Shown: one piece after another, positions 18,073-25,863 of the stretch
Position numbering within the stretch: position 1 is the stretch's first letter
How the letters are laid out: each line of letters starts with the position of its first letter
Assembly: GCA_016716605.1 (NCBI GenBank)
Contig: JADJWA010000001.1
Span: forward strand, 1,550,001 to 1,614,000
DNA from: Flavobacteriales bacterium
GTDB lineage: Bacteria > Bacteroidota > Bacteroidia > Flavobacteriales_F > PHOS-HE28
Reading direction: 5' to 3'
Length of the DNA stretch: 64,000 bases
Program-made: the position numbers and the translations under genes
The notes under the pieces: generated by a model
The model's database searches: none
Seen by the model: the letters and a program-made list of their open reading frames with translations, nothing else
Told to the model about the DNA's origin: nothing

Positions 18073-19473
18073 TCAGGCGCCGATCGTCTTCTTGCACGCT
18101 GCGAGGATCGCCTGCGCGCCGGCCATGGTGCTCGATTCCGCGTAGCAGCGAAGCACTGGTTCGGTGCCGCTCGCGCGGATCATGAGCCATTGCTCGCCAT
18201 CGAAGTGGAACTTGTGGCCGTCAATGGTCTCCACGCGGCGCACTTCCAGGTCGCCGAAGCGCGCGTAGCTGTCGCAGTCCTTGAGCACCTGCTGTTTCAG
18301 CGCCTCGCTGATGTGGAGGTCGTTACGCTCGTAGGCGAAGGGCCCCACGATGGCGTACACCTCGGCAATCAGCTCGTCGAGGGTCTTGCCGCTCTTGGCC
18401 ATGAATTCCCAGATGGTGAGGCCCATCCAGATGCCATCGCGCTCGGGGATGTGGCCCTTGATCGCGATGCCGCCGCTCTCCTCACCGCCCAGCAGCACGT
18501 CCTCGGTGATCATGATGCCGCTGATCCACTTGAAGCCGATCTTGGTCACGCGGTACTCGAGGCCGTAGTGCTCGCAGAGCTTCTTCACCTTCGGCGTGGT
18601 GCTCACGGCCACCACCACCTTACCGGTGAACTTCTTGTATTTCACCAGGTAATGGATGAGCAGCAGGATGATGTGGTGCGAGTCGATGAACTCACCGCGT
18701 CCATTGTACAGGCCGATGCGGTCGGCGTCGCCGTCGGTGGCCAGTCCGCAATCAATCCCGCCTTGCTTGATCAGCGCGCTGAATTCGCCGAGGTTCTTGT
18801 GGATGGGCTCCGGCGCCTGGCCCATGAACGAGGGGTTGTAGTCGCAATGGAGGAAGGTGGCTTTCGGCAGGATGCGCCGCATCACGTTCTGTCCAGCGCC
18901 ATACATGGCATCGTAGCCCCAGCGCATGCCGCATTCGCGGATGGCCTTCATGTCGAAGCTCTTCTCCACGTGATCCACGTACATGGTCTCGAGGTCGATC
19001 GACTTCAGCAGGCCCTTCGCGCGCGCCTCATCGAGATTGATTGAGGAGAGGTCGATGCCGTGCGCAGCGGGGATCATGTCCTCCACCTCCTGCACCTCTT
19101 CGGGGATCAGTGGGCCGCCGTGGATGCCCTTCAGCTTGTAGCCGTTGTAGCTGGGCGGATTGTGGCTGGCGGTGAGCACCACGCCCATGCCGGCCTGCAC
19201 GCGCTGCGCGCCGAGCGAGATCATCGGTGTGCTCACGAAGCCTTCGGCCAGGTGCACTTCGATGCCGCGGCTCACGAACACCTTGGCGCAGGTCTCGGCG
19301 AAGAGCGCCCCGCCGAAGCGGCAATCGTGGCCCAGCACGATGCGGGTGTTGCCGGGCTGCTTCTTCAGCACCCAATCCGCTACGGCCACGCTCACGCGCG
19401 CCACATTGTCAACCGTGAATTCCTGCGCGATGATGGCGCGCCAGCCGTCGGTGCCGAATTTGATCTTGGTCAT
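18073..19473 (-). CDS. Phosphoglucomutase/phosphomannomutase family protein
   Basis: A 466-residue alpha-D-phosphohexomutase that interconverts hexose 1- and 6-phosphates for nucleotide-sugar supply. All four family motifs are present. The active-site Ser lies in VLTASHNPPSYNGYK (about residues 95-109). The metal loop is DGDADRIG (about 243-250), the sugar-binding loop is GGEESGGIAIKGHIPERDG (about 326-344), and the phosphate-binding loop is IRASGTEPVLRCY (near residue 433). GTDGWRAI opens the protein. It could be a glucose, mannose or glucosamine mutase; sequence alone does not decide. A TATTTTCG box lies 32 bases upstream. It follows dapF-mltG on the same strand but has its own promoter. 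Confidence 0.9.
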   Translation of the reverse strand: MTKIKFGTDGWRAIIAQEFTVDNVARVSVAVADWVLKKQPGNTRIVLGHDCRFGGALFAETCAKVFVSRGIEVHLAEGFVSTPMISLGAQRVQAGMGVVLTASHNPPSYNGYKLKGIHGGPLIPEEVQEVEDMIPAAHGIDLSSINLDEARAKGLLKSIDLETMYVDHVEKSFDMKAIRECGMRWGYDAMYGAGQNVMRRILPKATFLHCDYNPSFMGQAPEPIHKNLGEFSALIKQGGIDCGLATDGDADRIGLYNGRGEFIDSHHIILLLIHYLVKYKKFTGKVVVAVSTTPKVKKLCEHYGLEYRVTKIGFKWISGIMITEDVLLGGEESGGIAIKGHIPERDGIWMGLTIWEFMAKSGKTLDELIAEVYAIVGPFAYERNDLHISEALKQQVLKDCDSYARFGDLEVRRVETIDGHKFHFDGEQWLMIRASGTEPVLRCYAESSTMAGAQAILAACKKTIGA

Positions 19474-19505
19474 CTGTCCTTGGCTCCCCTTGTTCGGAGC
19501 GGGCG

Positions 19506-19513
19506 CGAAAATA
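19506..19513 (-). promoter_or_regulatory. -7 box of the phosphohexomutase gene
   Basis: TATTTTCG on the minus strand, 32 bases upstream of the ATG, in the short gap after mltG. Confidence 0.45.
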
Positions 19514-19533
19514 GGCGGCTCGCAGGAGCTCGC

Positions 19534-20559
19534 TCACCTGTAGATCTTCCGCGCGTTCAGCGCCTTCTGGTAACGGCGCGCATTCACCAGGTGCTGATCG
19601 TAAGTGCGCGCGAAATCGCTGTAGCCGCTCAGGTCGGCGCGTGCGCAGAAATAGAGGTAATCGTGCTTGGGCGCGCTGAGCACGGCATCGATGAAGCGCG
19701 GCTCCGGCATGTTGATGGGCCCCGGCGGCAGGCCGGTGTAGCGGTACGTGTTGTAAGGTGAATCCACCTCCTTGTCGCGATTGAGCAAGCGTTGCACCTC
19801 GCCGGTTCCCAATGCGAACTTGAGCGTCGGGTCGGCTTGAAGCGGCATGCCGATGCGCAGGCGGTTGAGATACACGCCAGCGATCGTGGGCGCATCGGCC
19901 ATCTTCACCGTTTCGGCCTGCACGATGCTGGCCAACGTGCTGGCTTCGGCAGCCGAGAGCTTCAATGCGGCGAGCCGCTCGCGCCTGCTCTCGTTCCAGA
20001 AGGCAACGTGTTCCTTCCGCATGCGCGCGATGAACTGCTCGGGCGTGGTGGTCCACCACAACTCGTAGGTGTTGGGCAGGAACAGGCTGATCATGGTGGC
20101 GTCGCTCAGCCCCGCCTCGCGTTGCTGGTCGGGGTCAAGGAAAGCCCTCAGGAAGGCAACGGAGTCCGGCTCCAGCGCGCGTCCTAATCGTCCCGACAAT
20201 TCCTGCAGGTGATCCACATTGCTGAAGGTGATGCGCACGGGCTCCTGCTCACCGGCATGCAGCATGCGAGCGATGGCGCGCAGGTTCATGTCCTTCTTCA
20301 CGCGGTAGCGGCCGGGCCTGATGGTGCCACGCTTCAGCAACAGTTCCGCCGCGCGTTCATCGTGCACCGCCTCAATGCGTCCCAAGCTGTCCATGGCCGT
20401 TCGAAGATCCGATCCGGTGGGGATCAACAGCACGCGGCTCTCGTCCGCGAAGCGCGTCGATGGGCCCATCACCTCATGCCACGCCACGAAAACCGCTAGG
20501 CCAGCCGCAGCCGCCAGGACCGCACCGGCCACCAGCCATTTGCCTTTGCGCTTCGCCAT
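19534..20559 (-). CDS. mltG: Endolytic peptidoglycan transglycosylase MltG
   Basis: A 341-residue membrane-anchored lytic transglycosylase (YceG family) that cleaves nascent glycan strands and sets their length. An N-terminal transmembrane anchor (KWLVAGAVLAAAAGLAVFVAW) is followed by a LysM-like subdomain at about residues 40-100. The catalytic region has LASIVQAETVKMADAPTIA, with the catalytic Glu in QAET at about residue 216, and VYLNRLRIGMPLQADPTLK. The C-terminus carries TYRYTGLPPGPINMPEP. All match family positions. It starts three bases after the dapF stop, so dapF and mltG form an operon concerned with cell-wall precursors and assembly. Confidence 0.92.
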   Translation of the reverse strand: MAKRKGKWLVAGAVLAAAAGLAVFVAWHEVMGPSTRFADESRVLLIPTGSDLRTAMDSLGRIEAVHDERAAELLLKRGTIRPGRYRVKKDMNLRAIARMLHAGEQEPVRITFSNVDHLQELSGRLGRALEPDSVAFLRAFLDPDQQREAGLSDATMISLFLPNTYELWWTTTPEQFIARMRKEHVAFWNESRRERLAALKLSAAEASTLASIVQAETVKMADAPTIAGVYLNRLRIGMPLQADPTLKFALGTGEVQRLLNRDKEVDSPYNTYRYTGLPPGPINMPEPRFIDAVLSAPKHDYLYFCARADLSGYSDFARTYDQHLVNARRYQKALNARKIYR

Positions 20560-20562
20560 GGA

Positions 20563-21342
20563 TCAGATCGTGATGCTGCCCTCGAACACGCGCACGGCCG
20601 GGCCGATGAGCCTGATCTTTCCCCAGCCTTCGCGATCCACGCGCTCGGCTTCAACCATCAAGTGGCCGCCGCGCGTGATCACCCGTGCCGGCGATTGCGC
20701 TTCCCGCCGGGCCATCGCGCTCAGTGCCGCCGCCACCACGCCCGTGCCGCAGCTCAAAGTTTCCGCTTCTACGCCGCGCTCGAAGGTGCGCATGCGGATC
20801 ACGCCTTCGGCCACGCGCATGTAGTTCACATTGGTGCCGCCGGAGCCGCGCCGCTCATGGTGCGCGCGCTTCGGTCCATCCACCATGATCTCCACCGCAT
20901 CCACATCGGCCACGCGCACGATCTCGTGCGGCGACCCGTTGTGGATGAAATCGTGGTCGTCGCCTTGCGACACGTAAGGCACGTAACCGAGCGTCACCGC
21001 CACGTCCTCGCCGTGCCACGCGCCCTCATGCGCGCCATCGATCGCGGTGAAGCGCGCGCGCTCCAAGCGGCCCTGCAACGCGCTCCACGCCGCGAAGGCG
21101 CAGCGGCTGCCGTTGCCGCAGAAGCTCTTGCTCCCATCAGGGTTGAAGAACTCCATGTGGAAGTCCATGCCCGCTTCGCGCGGCCCCTGCACCAGGATCA
21201 GCCCATCGCTGCCGATGCCGAAGTGGCGGTCGCAGAGGCGGCGCACGAGTTCGAGATCGCTCGCTGGGAAATCTCCCGTGCGATCATCCACCAGGATGAA
21301 GTCGTTGCCGGTGCCGTGCCACTTGGAGAAGGCTAGGAGCAT
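20563..21342 (-). CDS. dapF: Diaminopimelate epimerase
   Basis: A 259-residue enzyme that converts LL- to meso-diaminopimelate for lysine and peptidoglycan synthesis. Both catalytic cysteines are present: FCGNGSRC near residue 75 and LSCGTGVVAAA near residue 204. The N-terminal KWHGTGNDFILVDD and the GGTNVNYM segment are also conserved. The ATG at 21342 is preceded by CATCTTTG plus four bases, a near-consensus promoter box placed so close that the mRNA would be leaderless. It is the first gene of dapF-mltG. Confidence 0.95.
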   Translation of the reverse strand: MLLAFSKWHGTGNDFILVDDRTGDFPASDLELVRRLCDRHFGIGSDGLILVQGPREAGMDFHMEFFNPDGSKSFCGNGSRCAFAAWSALQGRLERARFTAIDGAHEGAWHGEDVAVTLGYVPYVSQGDDHDFIHNGSPHEIVRVADVDAVEIMVDGPKRAHHERRGSGGTNVNYMRVAEGVIRMRTFERGVEAETLSCGTGVVAAALSAMARREAQSPARVITRGGHLMVEAERVDREGWGKIRLIGPAVRVFEGSITI

Positions 21343-21346
21343 GCAG

Positions 21347-21354
21347 CAAAGATG
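21347..21354 (-). promoter_or_regulatory. -7 box of dapF, four bases from the ATG
   Basis: CATCTTTG on the minus strand (first base off consensus) is followed by CTGC and then ATG. Confidence 0.35.
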
Positions 21355-21429
21355 CGCTGCTCACATACCTCATCCTCCTTTAGCACACTGGGCCGATCTT
21401 CAATCGCCTAAGCGATAGCGAAGGCGATC

Positions 21430-21468
21430 AACCTATTCAACCCTCAACCTCTTCAACCCCTTCCTTTG
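21430..21468 (+). repeat. Pyrimidine-rich TCAACC repeat and promoter box before anmK
   Basis: The segment holds three to four spaced copies of TTCAACC/CTCAACC. AACCTATTCAACCC (21430-21443) recurs exactly, inverted, at 42093-42106. It ends in TTCCTTTG, a near-consensus promoter box (21461-21468), followed by CCCC and the anmK ATG. Confidence 0.5.
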
Positions 21469-21472
21469 CCCC

Positions 21473-22525
21473 ATGCCCACCTACCGCGCGCTCGGCATCA
21501 TGAGCGGCAGCTCCCTCGATGGCCTGGACCTCGCCCTGTGCGAGCTGCAGGAGAAGCGCGGCCGCTGGCGCCATGCCATCCTCAAGGCGCGCACGGTGCC
21601 CTATCCACCGGCGCTGCGCGATCGGCTGCTGAACGTCATGCACGGCAGCGCGTTGGAGCTCGCGCAACTGGATGCCGACCTCGGCGCATTCATCGGCCAG
21701 GCCAGCAAGCGCTTCCTGCGCGGAGAGAAAGCCGAGCTCATCGCATCCCACGGGCACACCATCTTCCATCGGCCCGAGTTGGGCTTCAGCGCGCAGATCG
21801 GCTCGGGCGCGCGCATCGCGGCCATCACCGGCATCACCACCGTCTGCGATTTCCGCAGCGCCGATGTGGCCACCGGTGGTCAAGGCGCGCCGCTGGTGCC
21901 GCTGGGCGAGAAGCTCCTCTTCCCAGACTACAGCACCTTCATCAACCTCGGCGGCATCTGCAACATCAGCCTGCATGGCCCCAAGCGCATCACCGGCTAC
22001 GATGTCTGCATCGGCAACCAAGCGCTCAATCACCTGGCGGTCGAAGCTGGTCAGCCCTTCGACCGCAATGGCGACATCGCGCGCGGCAGCCATTTCAGCG
22101 CCGAACTGCTCGCCGACCTCAACCGATTGCCTTTCCACCGGCAGCGGCCGCCGAAATCGCTGGGCCGCGAATGGTTCGAGGAAGCGGTGCTGCCCTTGAT
22201 CAACGATCGCGATCAGCCCGTCGGCAAGCGGCTGCGCACGGTCGTGGAGCATATCGCCTGGCAATTGCGCAAAGCATTGAAGAAAGCAGAGGGCCCTGTG
22301 CTCGTGACGGGCGGAGGTGCGCACAACCGCTTCCTCATCGAGCGCATCGCGGATCATAGCCGCGCATTACTGGTGCTGCCACCCCGATCCACCATCGACT
22401 TCAAGGAAGCGCTGGTGTTCGCGTTGCTCGGCGTGCTGCGGATCCGCGGAGAGGCGAATGCGCTGGCCAGCGTGACGGGCGCGAAGCGGGATAGTGCGGG
22501 TGGGGCAGTGCATAGGCCCTATTAA
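21473..22525 (+). CDS. anmK: Anhydro-N-acetylmuramic acid kinase
   Basis: A 350-residue sugar kinase that phosphorylates and opens 1,6-anhydro-MurNAc during cell-wall recycling. It has the ATP-binding N-terminal motif LGIMSGSSLDGLDLALCE (family usual G-T-S-L/M-D-G). The central motifs are FHRPELGFSAQIGSG, TVCDFRSADVATGGQGAPLVP and FINLGGICNISL, and the C-terminal one is VTGGGAHNRFLIERI. Length and motif order match the family. It sits beside the dapF-mltG pair on the other strand, so wall turnover and synthesis genes are grouped. The ATG lies four bases behind a TTCCTTTG box. Confidence 0.93.
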   Translation: MPTYRALGIMSGSSLDGLDLALCELQEKRGRWRHAILKARTVPYPPALRDRLLNVMHGSALELAQLDADLGAFIGQASKRFLRGEKAELIASHGHTIFHRPELGFSAQIGSGARIAAITGITTVCDFRSADVATGGQGAPLVPLGEKLLFPDYSTFINLGGICNISLHGPKRITGYDVCIGNQALNHLAVEAGQPFDRNGDIARGSHFSAELLADLNRLPFHRQRPPKSLGREWFEEAVLPLINDRDQPVGKRLRTVVEHIAWQLRKALKKAEGPVLVTGGGAHNRFLIERIADHSRALLVLPPRSTIDFKEALVFALLGVLRIRGEANALASVTGAKRDSAGGAVHRPY

Positions 22526-22545
22526 CAGGCGGTTTGAATAACCGT

Positions 22546-22559
22546 GCCGCCTATGCGGC
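22546..22559. other. Small hairpin before the amino-acid dehydrogenase promoter
   Basis: GCCGC-CTAT-GCGGC is a perfect 5-bp stem in the gap between anmK and the dehydrogenase gene. It may mark the anmK transcript end; no T-run follows. Confidence 0.3.
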
Positions 22560-22579
22560 GACCGGCTGAAGCCTGCGGC

Positions 22580-22587
22580 TACTTTCG
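22580..22587 (+). promoter_or_regulatory. -7 box of the amino-acid dehydrogenase gene
   Basis: TACTTTCG, 16 bases before the ATG at 22604. Confidence 0.5.
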
Positions 22588-22603
22588 CCCCGACCGATAG
22601 GAA

Positions 22604-23827
22604 ATGCGTGATGCCCTTAAGCGCTTCGAGGAGCGCGCCCCCGAAATCGTCTTCGAATGGAACGACGCGCCCACCGGCGCGCGCGGCTGGGTAATCATCA
22701 ACAGCCTGCGCGGCGGCGCGGCCGGCGGCGGCACCCGCATGCGCAAAGGGCTCGACAAGCGCGAGGTGGAGAGCCTGGCCAAGACCATGGAGGTGAAGTT
22801 CAGCGTGTGCGGCCCCGCGATCGGCGGTGCCAAGAGCGGCATCGACTTCGACCCCGCCGACCCGCGCAAGAATGCCGTGCTCGACCGCTGGTACAAGGCC
22901 GTGATGCCCTTGCTCAAGACTTACTACGGCACCGGCGGCGACCTGAATGTGGACGAATTGCACGATGTGATCCCCATCACCGAGCGGTATGGCTTGCGCC
23001 ATCCGCAAGAGGGCGTGGTCAATGGCCACATCGGCACGCAGGAGGAGGTGAAGCTGAAGGCCATCGCCCAACTGCGCGAAGGCGTGAGCAAAGTGGTGGA
23101 CGATACCGCCTACGTGCCGGCCGCGGGCAATTACGCCGTGGCCGACATGATCACCGGTTGGGGCGTGGCCGAGAGCGTGCGCCACTATTACCGTGTGTTC
23201 GGCGGGGAACTGAAAGGCAAGCGAGTCATCGTGCAAGGCTGGGGCAACGTGGGCGCGGCTGCTGGTTATTACCTCGCTCAACAGGGTGCCAGCATCGTGG
23301 GCATCATCGATCGGCACGGCGGCGCCATCCGCCCTGAGGGTTTCAGTGCAGGGGAGGTGAAAGGACTCTTCACTGAAAAGGCCGGGAACGCGCTCCGCAT
23401 CCAGGACATGCTGCCCTTCGAGGAGGTGAACGCGCGCATCTGGGACATCGGTGCGGAAGTGTTCCTGCCCTGTGCCGCCAGCCGGTTGGTCATGCAGGAC
23501 CAAGTGGATCGTATGGCAAAAGGCGGCTTGGAAGTCATCAGCAGCGGCGCCAACGTGCCCTTCGCCGATCCGCAGATCTTCTACGGTCCCATTGGCGAGC
23601 ACGCCGACGGCATCGCCAGCGTGATCCCCGACTTCATCGCCAACTGCGGCATGGCGCGCGTGTTCGCATATTGCATGCATCCCGGCAATGCGTTATCAGA
23701 CAAGGCCATCTTCGAGGATGTGAGCCAGGTGATCGCCAAGGCCATTGAAGATTGCCATGCCCGCAACAGCCAGCGCACGCACCTCACCCGCACCGCCTTC
23801 GAGATCGCCCTCGCCAAGCTCAACTGA
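22604..23827 (+). CDS. Glu/Leu/Phe/Val-type amino-acid dehydrogenase
   Basis: A 407-residue NAD(P)-dependent oxidative deaminase. The dimerisation and substrate domain has GGAAGGGTRMRKGLDKREVE. Next comes the segment GPAIGGAKSGIDFDPAD with the catalytic-site Lys, where most relatives read GLPYGGAKGGI. The Rossmann domain carries VIVQGWGNVGAAAGYYLAQ near residue 210, and CAASRLV and VISSGANVPF follow. The amino-acid preference (glutamate, leucine or other) cannot be read from the sequence. It stands alone ahead of the Tol/Exb genes with its own promoter box. Confidence 0.85.
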   Translation: MRDALKRFEERAPEIVFEWNDAPTGARGWVIINSLRGGAAGGGTRMRKGLDKREVESLAKTMEVKFSVCGPAIGGAKSGIDFDPADPRKNAVLDRWYKAVMPLLKTYYGTGGDLNVDELHDVIPITERYGLRHPQEGVVNGHIGTQEEVKLKAIAQLREGVSKVVDDTAYVPAAGNYAVADMITGWGVAESVRHYYRVFGGELKGKRVIVQGWGNVGAAAGYYLAQQGASIVGIIDRHGGAIRPEGFSAGEVKGLFTEKAGNALRIQDMLPFEEVNARIWDIGAEVFLPCAASRLVMQDQVDRMAKGGLEVISSGANVPFADPQIFYGPIGEHADGIASVIPDFIANCGMARVFAYCMHPGNALSDKAIFEDVSQVIAKAIEDCHARNSQRTHLTRTAFEIALAKLN

Positions 23828-23872
23828 TATACTTCAGCACGGCCACGCGCCGTTCCATCACAACCCGAAAAC

Positions 23873-24586
23873 ATGCACTTCCCGCTCTTCACGCAGATCG
23901 AACAGGCCCGCGAGGTCCTGGAACAGACCAGCGCAGCCGCACCGGCCGAACCCGTCATCGAGACCATCTCCATCTGGCAGCTCATCGTCGATGGCGGCTG
24001 GTACATCATGGGGCCGCTGGGCCTCATGAGCCTCATCGCCATCTACCTCATCATCGAGCGCGCCATGGCCATCCGCCGTGCGCTGAAAGAAGACAAGGAC
24101 TTCATGAACAAGATCCGGGACTATGTGCATGAAGGCAAGATCGACAGCGCGCGCAACCTCTGCGCGCAGACCTCGAGCCCTGTGGCGCGCATGCTCGACA
24201 AGGGCCTCAGCCGCGTGGGCAAGCCGCTGAAGGACATCGAAGTGAGCATCGAGAACGCCGGCAAGCTCGAGATCTACCAGTTGGAGAAGGGCCTGCCCGT
24301 GCTGGCCACCATCTCCGGTGCCGCGCCCATGATCGGCTTCCTCGGCACCGTAATCGGCATGATCGTCACCTTCCACACCATGAAGATCAGCGGCGCGGGG
24401 GTGGAGATCGCCCAGCTCAGCGGCGGCATCATGCAGGCCATGGTCACCACCGTGGCCGGTCTCGTGATCGGCATCATTGCCTACGTGGCCTACAACACGC
24501 TCACCGCACGCGTGAACAAGGTGATCCAGAAGATGGAAGCCACCACGATCGCCTTCATGGACGTGCTCGAATCACCCGCCAAGTAA
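23873..24586 (+). CDS. MotA/TolQ/ExbB proton channel family protein
   Basis: A 237-residue inner-membrane protein that forms the ion channel of a Tol/Exb energy-transducing motor. Three membrane segments are visible: about residues 40-62 (GPLGLMSLIAIYLIIERAM), 141-163 (VLATISGAAPMIGFLGTV) and 185-207 (AMVTTVAGLVIGIIAYVAY). The conserved GMIVTFH-type channel region and the cytoplasmic loop with CAQTSSPVARMLDKGLSR are present. It lies one base before the ExbD-like gene. The TonB-like gene follows after 120 bases, so the three parts of one complex are encoded together. Confidence 0.92.
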   Translation: MHFPLFTQIEQAREVLEQTSAAAPAEPVIETISIWQLIVDGGWYIMGPLGLMSLIAIYLIIERAMAIRRALKEDKDFMNKIRDYVHEGKIDSARNLCAQTSSPVARMLDKGLSRVGKPLKDIEVSIENAGKLEIYQLEKGLPVLATISGAAPMIGFLGTVIGMIVTFHTMKISGAGVEIAQLSGGIMQAMVTTVAGLVIGIIAYVAYNTLTARVNKVIQKMEATTIAFMDVLESPAK

Positions 24587-24587
24587 C

Positions 24588-24983
24588 ATGGGCCTGCGCA
24601 GCACACATAAGGTCGATGCGGGCTTCAGCATGAGCTCCATGACCGACTTGGTCTTCCTGCTGCTCATCTTCTTCGTGATCGTGAGCACGCTGGTGAGCCC
24701 GTATGCCCTGCCCGTGGACCTACCGAAGAGCGCCAACAAGACCAAAGAGAAGCCCAAGGTGGCGGTTCGGATCGACGCCGAGCAGCACTACAGCGTGAAC
24801 AACCGCATGATCGAACCGGCGGACCTCGAAGGCGTACTGAAGGACGAAATGAGCAAGCACCCAGCGGATCAGGCCGTGGTGATGCACGTGGATCAGAGCG
24901 TGCCCACCGGCATCACCGTGAGCGTGCTCGACATCGCCAAGCGCAACAAGTGGAAGATCATCCTGGCAACCAAACCCGAGTAA
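24588..24983 (+). CDS. ExbD/TolR family biopolymer transport protein
   Basis: A 131-residue protein, the stator partner of the ExbB/TolQ channel. A single N-terminal transmembrane helix (about residues 17-36) contains the essential Asp in SSMTDLVFLLLIFFVIVS. The periplasmic domain includes YALPVDLPKS and VVMHVDQSVPTGITVSVLDI. The extreme N-terminus (MGLRSTHKVDAGFS) is short and basic, as usual. It starts two bases after the channel gene. Confidence 0.92.
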   Translation: MGLRSTHKVDAGFSMSSMTDLVFLLLIFFVIVSTLVSPYALPVDLPKSANKTKEKPKVAVRIDAEQHYSVNNRMIEPADLEGVLKDEMSKHPADQAVVMHVDQSVPTGITVSVLDIAKRNKWKIILATKPE

Positions 24984-25003
24984 GGGCGCGACATGTCGCT
25001 CCC
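24984..25003. other. Hairpin between the exbD-like and tonB-like genes
   Basis: GGGC-GCGACATGTCGC-TCCC, directly behind the exbD-like stop, contains a perfect 12-base palindrome flanked by GGG/CCC with one mismatch. No T-run follows, so an mRNA processing or partial-attenuation role is more likely than a strong terminator. The rest of the 123-base gap shows nothing else. Confidence 0.4.
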
Positions 25004-25106
25004 ACTTGCGCATAGGTGAGGCCGCATGGCCGAACCAAAGCGCAGGGCGGCCGCGCCAACGGCGAACGAGAGTTGATCGGCACGGGATCAGAACAACACC
25101 AAGGCC

Positions 25107-25862
25107 ATGAGCACCATCGCCATCCAGCACCAGGAACAGGGCCGCGACCGCCGCGCAGGCATCATCGCCACCATCGTGGTACATGCCATCGCCTTGTTGC
25201 TGTTCCTGTTCTTCGGCCTCACGCAGCCCAATCCGCTCCCGGAGGAAGAGATGATCGAACTCGTGTTCGAAAGCGCCGGAGGATTGACCGGTGGCGACCC
25301 ACTGCCCAATCCAGGCGCGCCGCAGGAATCTGCGCCGCCCGTTCCGTCAACCAGCTCGCCGGAAGAGGTGGCCACGGAAGAAGACAGTCCGGTCGAGACG
25401 CCCAAGCCGGTGAAGCCCACCCCCAAGCCGAAGCCTACCACCGAGACCCCCAAGCCCCCCAAGCCCAACCCGAACTCGCTCTTCACGCCCAGCAACACCC
25501 CGAGCGAGAACACCAATCAGAACCCAGGCGGCAGCAACACACCCGGTTCACAGCCCGGTGGTGGAGGCAGCGGCGATTTCAAGGGCAAGGGCTTCGAGGG
25601 CAAACTCGAGGGCCGCGGCTTCATGCGCGGACCAACCATCACCGACAAGCCGGATCACGGCGGCAAGGTGGCCTTGAACATCTGGGTGGACCGCGAAGGC
25701 AAGGTGACGCGCGTAACGCAGAACCTCGACAAGAGCACCACCACCAGCACCGTGCTCTTCAACATCGCGAAGAAAGGCGCCCTGCAATGCCTGTTCTCCG
25801 CACGCACCGATGGCCCTGCCGAGCAGATGGGCCTCCTGGTCTTCATCTTCGAGCTGGAGTAA
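25107..25862 (+). CDS. TonB-like energy transducer
   Basis: A 251-residue protein that should couple the ExbB/ExbD motor to outer-membrane receptors. One transmembrane helix lies at about residues 17-38 (AGIIATIVVHAIALLLFLFF). A long Pro/Lys/Glu-rich spacer (residues 55-160, with PKPVKPTPKPKP and PKPPKPNPN) and a Gly-rich stretch lead to a short C-terminal beta-domain (KVALNIWVDREGKVTRV to LLVFIFELE). The C-terminal domain ends cleanly with the family-like ... F-x-F-E-L. It is followed two bases later by folC, which makes the two genes cotranscribed. Confidence 0.85.
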   Translation: MSTIAIQHQEQGRDRRAGIIATIVVHAIALLLFLFFGLTQPNPLPEEEMIELVFESAGGLTGGDPLPNPGAPQESAPPVPSTSSPEEVATEEDSPVETPKPVKPTPKPKPTTETPKPPKPNPNSLFTPSNTPSENTNQNPGGSNTPGSQPGGGGSGDFKGKGFEGKLEGRGFMRGPTITDKPDHGGKVALNIWVDREGKVTRVTQNLDKSTTTSTVLFNIAKKGALQCLFSARTDGPAEQMGLLVFIFELE

Positions 25863-25863
25863 G

